Positions 55,927 through 64,000 of a DNA stretch of 64,000 nucleotides are shown one piece after another (positions within the stretch are counted from its first letter, which is position 1; each line of letters begins with the position of its first letter). The translations under genes were made by a program, and so were the position numbers. This DNA is from Xenopus tropicalis (lineage: Eukaryota > Chordata > Amphibia > Anura > Pipidae): assembly GCF_000004195.4 (NCBI RefSeq), contig NC_030682.2:132277234-132341233 (forward strand), read 5' to 3'. The notes under the pieces are model-generated. The model had not been told where the DNA came from. It did not search any database and saw only the letters and a list, made by a program, of their open reading frames with translations.

Positions 55927-56122
55927 TTAATTGATTGAATGAATTCCGAAATGGTCGTAGTCTTTGCGAAAAATACGATTTTTTTGTGGAAGTTGACGAA
56001 AACCACGAAAAAGTCATGGAATTTTAACTAAATTATTGTGGACATTCCGAAAAGTTCTAAAAGTTAGAAAAAATACGATTTTTTCTAAAAAAAACTTAAT
56101 CGTGGTTTAATGAATGGGCCCC
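55927..56122. repeat. Fragment of an inverted-end element ending TTAATGAATGGGCCCC
   Basis: AATACGATTTTTT occurs twice, with ATCGTGGTTTAATGAATGGG at the right end. This resembles the right terminus of 3057-4244 and the interior style of 42978-43338. The left end was not resolved. Confidence 0.45.
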
Positions 56123-56183
56123 TTACTATGGCACTTCCATAAACTAATTTGCTCATTGAGTGTCTGCTCCTCAATACATGTAC

Positions 56184-56400
56184 AGTATGTATATCTTTAT
56201 ATATATATTTATAAAGCGCTACTTATGTACGCAGCTCTGTACAGTAGAATAGATTAATACAAACAGGGGGTTATTAAGATAATAGATAAATACAATGTAT
56301 AACAATAAATACAAGGTACAAAGGTACAGCTGCAATAAGTTAAGAGTCAATGAGACAAGAGGATGGAGGTCCCTGCCCCGTAGAGCTTACACTCTAGATA
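56184..56400. repeat. Short copy of the GTAGAGCTTACAATCT repeat
   Basis: TTTATAAAGCGCTACTTATG, ACAAACAGGGGGTTA and CCCCGTAGAGCTTACACTC match 46532-46760. Truncated. Confidence 0.65.
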
Positions 56401-57790
56401 TATGGTTGTTTTTCTCCCATTCTCCACAAAACATGCATGCAGCTTAATTAGGTCTGGATGAAATTGATCCCAGTGTGTGTGTGAATATCCTAGGGACCTT
56501 AGATTGTAAGCTCTGCTGGGCCTGATGAATAATCTGAGTAAAACACTGCAGACTATAATGATATAAATAGAGGATAGTGATGGAAATGAACATTGTTTTT
56601 CCGATTCCTCTTCTATACTGACGACCTAGCAGGTCATTTCTGATCCTATGAAAAGTGACAGGAGTAGGAAAGTGCTGATGGGTACTCCGTCTCCATGTTC
56701 ATTTGATCACAGTCACAGCTATAAGTACACAACCAGCTCACACAATAGGAGCGTCCTGACTTGATTTGACGTCACTGTCACTTCCTATATAACAATTCCA
56801 CTGAAATATACTCTTCTCCTTGTTCAACTTCTCACTCTTCATGAGGTGCTGCCTACACCTGACATCCCTGTCTGTTCAAATTAGGGACGGGAGAATTTCC
56901 TCTTGTTAGAGCCGAGACTTTGATCAGGGCTGGCAGTGACGTCAGAAATAGTCAGTATTCTCTGATCCCTCCGAGCCATTTACATACTGGCATTTTATGA
57001 CCTTTAATTTGTATTACAAAAGGTCTGGTGATAGCACACTTTGTTGTGTGGAAAAGAACTTAAGGGCCTTGTTAGAGATGCTCTATAGATAGCAGAGCAC
57101 TATGGGTAGATCTTAATGGACGCGTCTTTTTTTCTGCTTTGAGGATACTTTGAAAATGCTGCGTTGCATGGGTATTAGCAAGACAAATGGAAGGCAATGG
57201 ATCCACGGTATAGGAAACCTTTTGGTGTCTGCGAGAAAATTCTGTATCCAAAATAATTGTAATGTTTTTGTCATCAAAAAGCTTTTTACAGTTGGCTGCT
57301 CTATAATAAAATACACGATTGGCATAATAATGTGGCATGTAATCTGCAAATCCACCAGGACATATACATATTCTCCCCATTTTTTAATTCCATATTCAGC
57401 ATCGGAATGGAGAATAGAGTAACATGTCATACCAAGAAGGCACAGATAGAGGGCCTAATAACCACTCTCTGCCCCTCTTCTTGCATTATATTAACTTCTC
57501 TTGTCTTCTTGCTTGACCTCAGTGGGCAGAAAATGAAGTTAGTGAGCAGAGAATTGTCATTTGTTCCAAGCAGAGAAACACTGCAAGATTTACAGGCAAA
57601 ATAAAAAGCATCTGGCGCTGCTATTTCAAATTCATTATTAGCAGTGTAAAATTACTAATATCTTCACAACTGTGAGTGTTTACATTTTCTTTTATTTTAC
57701 TCCCTACTTTTACCCTCTTTCTCTCCTGCCCCTTTCAGATTTGGTTTGGTATTATCAGGTCTAGCATCCTTTTGCAACTATTCAACAGGT
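56401..57790. other. Unassigned non-coding sequence
   Basis: No named repeat. Overlapping open frames of about 90-105 aa on both strands at 57072-57604 have no recognisable domain and compete with each other, so I do not call a gene. Confidence 0.35.
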
Positions 57791-57927
57791 AGAATTTGCT
57801 AGTTGGCTGTTATTATTATGTATAGCTTTTTAATTCTTTACCTTCTTCTTCTTCTGCCTCTTGAAAACTTTCAATGGGGGTCACTGTCAAAAAATTATTG
57901 CTTCATCATTATTGCTACTTTGTATTA

Positions 57928-58734
57928 CAGGTATGGGATCCCTTATCCAGAAACCTGTTACCCAGAAAGTTCCGAATTACGGGAAGGCCATCTCCCATAG
58001 ATTCTATTAGAAGCAAATAATTCTAATTTTGAAAAATGTTTTCCTTTTTCTCTAATAATAAAACAGTACCTGTACTTGATCCCAACTAAGATATAATTAC
58101 CCCTTATTGGGGGCAGAACAGCCCTATTGGGTTTATTTCATGGTTAAATGATTCCCTTTTCTCTGTAATTATAAAACAGTACCTGTACTTGATCCCAACT
58201 AAGATATAATTACCCCTTATTGGGGGCAGAACAGTCCTATTGGGTTTATTTAATGGTTAAATGATTCCCTTTTCTCTGTAATAATAAAACAGTACCTGTA
58301 CTTGATCCCAATTAAGATATAATTACCCCTTATTGGGGGCAGAACAGTCCTATTGGGTTTATTTCATGGTTAAATGATTCCCTTTTCTCTGTAATAATAA
58401 AACAGTACCTGTACTTGATCCCAACTAAGATATAATTACCCCTTATTGGGGGCAGAACAGCCCTATTGGGTTTATTTCATGGTTAAATGATTCCCTTTTC
58501 TCTGTAATAATAAAACAGTACCTGTACTTGATCCCAACTAAGATATAATTACCCCTTATTGGGGGCAGAACAGCCCTATTGGGTTTATTTAATGGTTAAA
58601 TGATTCCATTTTCTCTGTAATAATAAAACAGTACCTGTACTTGATCCCAACTAAGATATAATTACCCCTTATTGGGGGCAGAACAGCCCTATTGGGTTTA
58701 TTTAATGGTTAAATGATTCCCTTTTCTCTGTAAT
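57928..58734 (-). mobile_element. CAGGTATGGG-family element, six-unit array, one end missing
   Basis: TA then CAGGTATGGGATCCC. GATCCC markers at 58078, 58191, 58304, 58417, 58530 and 58643. The array stops inside a unit at about 58734, where TCTCTGTAA joins unrelated sequence, so the other terminal repeat has been lost by deletion. It sits in an eroded T2 fragment (57795-57900). Confidence 0.85.
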
Positions 58735-58852
58735 GTCTCATTCATTGCCACATATAAAGGAATCTTCCATTCAGGTAAAATGAAGGTTTGGATTTGCTAT
58801 TTTTTTTATCTGTTCCCTATTTATAAGTGCTCCCCACTATTAAGCAGTTTAT

Positions 58853-59589
58853 TAGGGATGCTTCAAGTCTAGGATCCGGTTCAGGATTCAGTCAAGATTT
58901 GGCCTTTTTCAGCAGTATTCGGATTTGGGAAAATCCACACGCCTGGCCAAAACGAGTCCAAATTCTTGACTTTTCATCATAGAAGTTAACATTTTTTTTG
59001 TAAATTAGATTTTATTCAGATTTAGTAAAAGAACAAAATGTATCTCTGCAAATTCATACATTATACTGACATAGAAGACTCCAAATAGCTTTCAGCAACA
59101 TCATGCGTACAATGCTTTCCAAATATAACAAAACCATTTTACAAACATTCACTTATTTATTTTGATTATGATTGTTTGTCTCATTGACAGGACAACTGTA
59201 TATGTTAATATAGCAGGGTTCAGAAAGCTTCTTGTATATTTATCATGCTGTGTAAAAAGTGCGGTAAAACATTACCGGTGATGTTGCTAATGGCAGCCAG
59301 TCAAATACTTTGCTTTGGTTTTCTAACTGTTGAAATCTAATTGCTGATTGGTTCTCCTCGGCATCATCACTGGTAATGCTTCACCCCACTTTTTAAGCAG
59401 CATGATAAATATACCCCTTAGTGTCAAAAGATTATGTCAAATTTGCAAAATACTCATAGGAAGTTAAAAATGTATAACTGTGTACACAGCACGGTTCTCT
59501 TTAACCCTTCCAGTGCCTAATTTGCTTTCATTTCGGAACTCACCCGTGGTTCTGCAGAATCCCACAAAAGTGGCATTGGTGCATCCCTA
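58853..59589. mobile_element. hAT-type element TAGGGATGC...GTGCATCCCTA with insertion
   Basis: The left part 58853-58975 (TAGGGATGCTTCAAG, GGATCCGGTTCAGGATTC) and the right part about 59500-59589 (CACAAAAGTGGCATTGGTGC, ATCCCTA) belong to a familiar Xenopus hAT family. The middle is foreign sequence. The left flank CAGTTTAT has a 7/8 match 8 bp beyond the right end, so the duplication is unclear. Confidence 0.6.
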
Positions 59590-59597
59590 AATATTAC

Positions 59598-60610
59598 CAG
59601 TTTAAATAGTTGCTTCAAGGCCATGGGAGAAATATTCTACATAAATATCTCAATCATTTTCTAAAGCTACAAAAAAAAAATCAACAATTTGCATTCCTGC
59701 TACTAGTTTTATTGATGATGTTCCAACATGGTCAGCATGGCCACTCATCTCTTCTGTCTTATGTCAGAGTCGTATCCCTCCAGCTGTTGTGAATCCCTTC
59801 TCCCACCATCCTCAACCAGCCATTCATAACAGCTTGTAGGCCACAACCTTGACCTTCACTCTCTAATTAATATCAAATGGATCTGGAAACGTTTGTGGAG
59901 TTTGACCCTAAACCCTTGCCTATTAGCCGTCCGTAAGGGTTTGCGTTGTATTGCAGATGTGAAAAGCAAAGATTTCTCTTAATCTCTTATAACTACGAAG
60001 AACATTCACATTTGCTATTTTTTTGTTGATTCTCATATTTCTACTCTGTTTTCCTCAAAGAATACATGATGTTTCAGCAACACAGAAAAACGAATAAGGG
60101 AAACAGCGATTAATAATCTGCTTTTTTGTGTGTTTTATTTGAACAGAGAGTTGTTTCAAAACCGTCAGGACTGCGTGCGGATAGAGTAAAGGGAATAAGC
60201 CCATGCCTTTTACATATTCCGGCTTGTTTTACATATGAATTGTCACAGCGCGCGTCTGAAAATGTAGCAATTACCAATTTAGGGAGAAACGATAAGGGCA
60301 ATCAAATTTTGTCTAAATAACTGGAGCAGAAAGTGATTTGTATGTGCTAACTTCTCCCCCCCCTTTACTGAAATATAAAAATATATTTGTAAATTGCGTC
60401 AAAGGCGACAGCTGATTATCTGGATTATAAAAAGCCTTCACTTTGGCTTTATATTTCCCTTTGCAACCTTGTATTACTCTAATATCAATTCAAATGAAAT
60501 CTTTCATATGTTTCTATCAGTTTTGAAAACTTGCTGCCTGCAGATTCATTAATACATTTAGCAACTAAATCTAAAAATCTTTTTTTTAATTATTATTAAA
60601 TTAGAGAAAA
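59598..60610. promoter_or_regulatory. Candidate conserved regulatory block I
   Basis: No recognised repeat. 59930-60500 has the even texture of conserved non-coding DNA. Around 60395-60470 GTCAAAGGCGACAGCTG and TTATCTGGATTATAAA combine a TCF-like, an E-box-like and an Otx/bicoid-like (GGATTA) site. Inference only. Confidence 0.33.
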
Positions 60611-61880
60611 AACTTGAATTTCATATATTTGTTAAGTGACTCCTCAACCAAGAGAAGACCAATGTTTCATGGTCCGGTGCTCGGAAAGGAAAAACACCTC
60701 CCGAGATATTAATCCGATTTTGATTGCAGACGTAAAAAAGAGAGGGATGAAGCCAAATAAGACAAAAAAAGGAAGGGGGGGGGAAGTAAAAAAAAGAAAA
60801 CGGACGGGAACATGTAGCATTACAGAGTAGCAATGGCCATTTCTTGTTCTCTATGTTATTATCCCACGGCAATTATTCTGTGGACACCCACTCATTGCCT
60901 CACAGCAGATAGCGCTATAATTGTGTGTTATTTTTTAATTACAAGGGGGTAAAAAAATGTGATGATGGGCTGGAAGGTGCCATTGCATTGTTATTTTTTT
61001 TTCCTCCCTTTCGTTTGCTGATTATGTGAGCCGGGCTCCTTTGCTAGCCGATGATAAGCAGAATTTCCATGTTCTCTGAATAATTAATCCATCTCTGCCT
61101 CTCTTCATGCCAACTCGCCCGTTATCGCCGGCACATGCCTGAATTGCAAAAGAATCCACTCTTCAATTGGAACTTATTGATATTCTTTAAAAAAAAAAAA
61201 AATGAGACAGAGAGAGGGAGTGGGGGAAACGGGAAAATTCTTAAGTTTAAGCTGCAGATTTTTAAATGGATTAATTTCCCTGCAATCATAACCATCTAAG
61301 GGAAGGAGGCAGGCAGAGCAAATTGAAAGCTTCTCCATGTTTGCGGAATTGGGTCCCGGACAGTGAAATGCACTAGCAGAGCTCTCTTTTAAAGTCGGGG
61401 AAATTACCATTCATTTACATCACATGAAATACTTTTTTTTAATGCTAAAAATATTCAAGAGGCGTTCTCTAAATGCCTGCTATTGCTTGATAACATTTCC
61501 AACTTTTAACGTTTTACAAGACTTTGATATGACATGATAGGAAAGGCTGCCTGGAAGGGATGTTATATGAATCCGCAATCTCTTTGTATCAAATAGGAGA
61601 TGATATCGGTTTCAACTGTCCCAATGGAGCAGTTAGACAATGTGCTCCCAAGCATACCCGCTATTTACTTACACTTGCCAACTTATCTTCAAATGCTATT
61701 TTCATCTTTTTTCTTTTTTAGTTTCCTTTAGTGCAGGTGACAAACAATGCACAAATAATAATAAAAGGGTTATTATACCATAATGCACCTGTCTGTCATT
61801 GCCCCTAATTTATTGGGTCTGTATATTTAGTTCAGGGTTTGCAATTTATTCTCCTGTAGCCCAAATGAGATGCATTAATT
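60611..61880. promoter_or_regulatory. Candidate conserved regulatory block II
   Basis: Repeat-free apart from short A, G and T runs. Motifs include GAATAATTAATCC (60 bp after GCTGATTATGTGAGC) and CTAGCCGATGATAAGC. Frames are short and low complexity. Best judged by alignment to other frogs and amniotes. Confidence 0.33.
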
Positions 61881-61885
61881 TTATA

Positions 61886-62983
61886 CAGGTATGGAATCTG
61901 TTATCCAGAAGCCCATTATCCAGAAAGCTCTGAATTATGTAAAGATCGTCTCCTATAGACTCCATTTTAATCAGGTAATTCACATTTTTAAAAATGATTC
62001 CCTTTTCTCTGTAATAATAAAACAGTACCTGTACTTGATCCCAACTAAGATATAATTACCCCTTATTGGGGGCAGAACAGCCCTATTGGGTTTATTTCAT
62101 GGTTAAATGATTCCCTTTTCTCTGTAATAATAAAACAGTACCTGCACTTGATCCCAACTAAGATATAATTACCCCTTATTGGGGCAGAACAGCCCTATTG
62201 GGTTTATTTAATGGTTAAATGATTCCCTTTTCTCTGTAATAATAAAACAGTACCTGTACTTGATCCCAACTAAGATATAATTACCCCTTATTGGGGCAGA
62301 ACAGCCCTATTGGGTTTATTTAATGGTTAAATTATTCAATTTCCCTGTAATAATAAAACAGTCCCTGTACTTGATCCCAACTAAGATATAATTACCCCTT
62401 ATTGGGGGCAGAACAGCCCTATTGGGTTTATTTAATGGTTAAATGATTCCCTTTTCTCTGTAATAATAAAACAGTACCTGTACTTGATCCCAACTAAGAT
62501 ATAATTATCCCTTATTGGGGGCAGAACGGCCCTATTGGGTTTATTTAATGGTTAAATGATTCCATTTTCTCTGTAATAATAAAACAGTACCTTGTACTTG
62601 ATCCCAACTAAGATATAATTACCCCTTATTGGGGGCAGAACAGTCCTATTGGGTTTATTTAATGGTTAAATGATTCCCTTTTCTCTGTAATAATAAAACA
62701 GTACCTGTACTTGATCCCAACTAAGATATAATTACCCCTTATTGGGGGCAGAACAGCCCTATTGGGTTTATTTCATGGTTAAATGATTCCCTTTTCTCTG
62801 TAATAATAAAACAGTACCTGTACTTGATCCCAACTAAGATATAATTACCCCTTATTGGGGGCAGAACAGCCCTATTGTGTTTGGTTAATGTTGAAATGAT
62901 TTTTAGCAGTCTTAAGGTATGGAGATCCAAATAACGGAAAGACTCCAGGTCTCGAGCATTCTGGATAAGAGGTCTCATACCAG
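61886..62983 (-). mobile_element. CAGGTATGGG-family element with eight-unit array
   Basis: Ends CAGGTATGGAATCTG and GGTCTCATACCAG with TA on both sides. GATCCC markers at 62037, 62150, 62262, 62373, 62486, 62600, 62713 and 62826. Small indels in several units (111-114 bp) make this the least uniform array. 1098 bp. Confidence 0.92.
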
Positions 62984-64000
62984 TACTCTAAGTTGCAGGA
63001 ACAACCAGGGCTGGTTCTGTGGTAGTAGAGATAAGGGTTTGCATCACAGGGGGAAGTAACTAAAAGTACAAAGGGAAATTTTTATAATGTGACTGTGTAA
63101 AAATGCTATTTAACAGTATATGCCATGTTTCTAGTATTTGCTGTGTTTGCAGCATTTTAGCATTTGGCTTTGAGAGAGAAATTGACCTCAGTTCTGTTTT
63201 CATGCCATTTACATAGTGTAGAAAAGTAATTGCCCCCTTAATAGCAGGCAGTGCTACCTTTAATTCTGTTATAGTTTGCCTTCTATCAGCTGACCAAGGA
63301 GACTTTGCTCAGATTCAGGTCTAGACCACGACATTAACAAGGACTAATACCTGTCCTGCCACCCCACTAACGGCCTAGAAATAACAGGTTTAATGGCAAT
63401 AACAGGTTTATTGACAAGTTGCTCTAGTACTTTATTAACAAAATCTAAATATATAACAATAACATAAATAACAATAAATAAATCAAAGGAATGTATAATA
63501 ATAATTATAACATTAAACTAAGCCACTAAGCCTAACCTCATTTATCCTTGCCTAAAAGTCTATTTCACTGAGGGGTGCCAATATGTTAGGCACCCCCAGT
63601 AAAATAGATCGCTATGTTTTTTCCTAGGTTGGTGCACCTGAGAAAACCGTTTGATCTCACGTACAAAGGCCGTGCTTATAGGGTTAACACTGGCTATTTT
63701 TGCTTTAAGCTTTAATTACACTTATTTAAATTCGTGAACCAACAGCCAGGCTATCGGGGGCGCAGGGCGACAGTTGATATTAGTATGTGGTCAAAGTGGT
63801 TAAATGGGGATGAGGTAAGTTAAACTCGAAAAAAAAAAAAACTGGTCAGAAGTTATAAAGGCATGTCAACCATGTATACTACATATCTACAGTGTAAATT
63901 AATTGTAAGAGTGGATATTAATATTTAAACAGGAAGTAGTACTAATTACACTGCATACTCAAGGTGAGGCTTTACCAAAGACCTGCAGTATAAAGAGGCA
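62984..64000. other. Unassigned sequence with a repeat-like part at 63330-63660
   Basis: GGGGTGCCAATATGTTAGG then CACCCC (63575-63598) is an imperfect palindrome, within sequence I associate with a dispersed amphibian repeat (AATAACAGGTTTA twice near 63380-63410). Nothing else recognised up to the window end. Confidence 0.35.

Noticed and set aside
57072..57604. Several overlapping frames of 90-105 aa on both strands
   Set aside because: Mutually overlapping on opposite strands, no recognisable domain, no splice or promoter context.
1..64000. tRNA, rRNA or small nuclear RNA genes
   Set aside because: I scanned for tRNA A/B box pairs and familiar small-RNA sequences by eye and found none convincing; a covariance-model search would be decisive.

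Overview
This window looks like a gene-poor stretch of an amphibian nuclear genome, most likely Xenopus (X. tropicalis is my first guess). It is AT-rich and has no convincing host exon on either strand. It is packed with short non-autonomous DNA transposons of types I associate with Xenopus: TTAA-target T2/Kolobok-like elements, Harbinger-like elements with 3-bp TWA duplications, and several hAT families with 8-bp duplications. It also carries a copy of the hAT element SPIN, which is known from X. tropicalis. The species call is inference from repeat content. No alignment was run.

Layout. 0-4.6 kb: a hAT element (422-1047) with an internal minisatellite, a quiet unique block, then a nest of three repeats. 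4.6-10 kb: mostly unique sequence with Harbinger-like elements. 10.0-15.3 kb: one complete, young-looking, non-autonomous LTR retrotransposon on the minus strand. It has a gag-like reading frame with long in-frame proline-rich repeats and no pol, and its 5' LTR is split by a 1.5-kb TA-target transposon. 15.3-24 kb: scattered hAT, Harbinger-like and degenerate tandem repeats with quiet blocks between. 24.3-27.8 kb: a T2-like element, then inverted 400-bp repeats enclosing SPIN, a GC-rich hAT element and a quiet block rich in TAATTA motifs. 28-48 kb: mixed repeats, a broken Tc1-like transposase relic (about 33.0-33.8 kb) and a 53-bp minisatellite. 48.9-49.9 kb: a hAT element carrying 17 copies of a 40-bp unit. 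51.8-63 kb: four large copies of one TA-target element carrying 6 to 10 tandem copies of a 113-bp unit. 59.9-61.8 kb: a quiet block that is a candidate regulatory region.

No genes work together here. The coherent theme is that several unrelated DNA-transposon families each carry an internal tandem array, and copies with and without the array can be compared in the same window. The quiet blocks (about 1.1-2.7, 5.4-5.8, 23.4-23.9, 26.4-26.9, 38.0-39.2 and 59.9-61.8 kb) could be conserved regulatory elements of a distant developmental gene. That cannot be tested without cross-species alignment.
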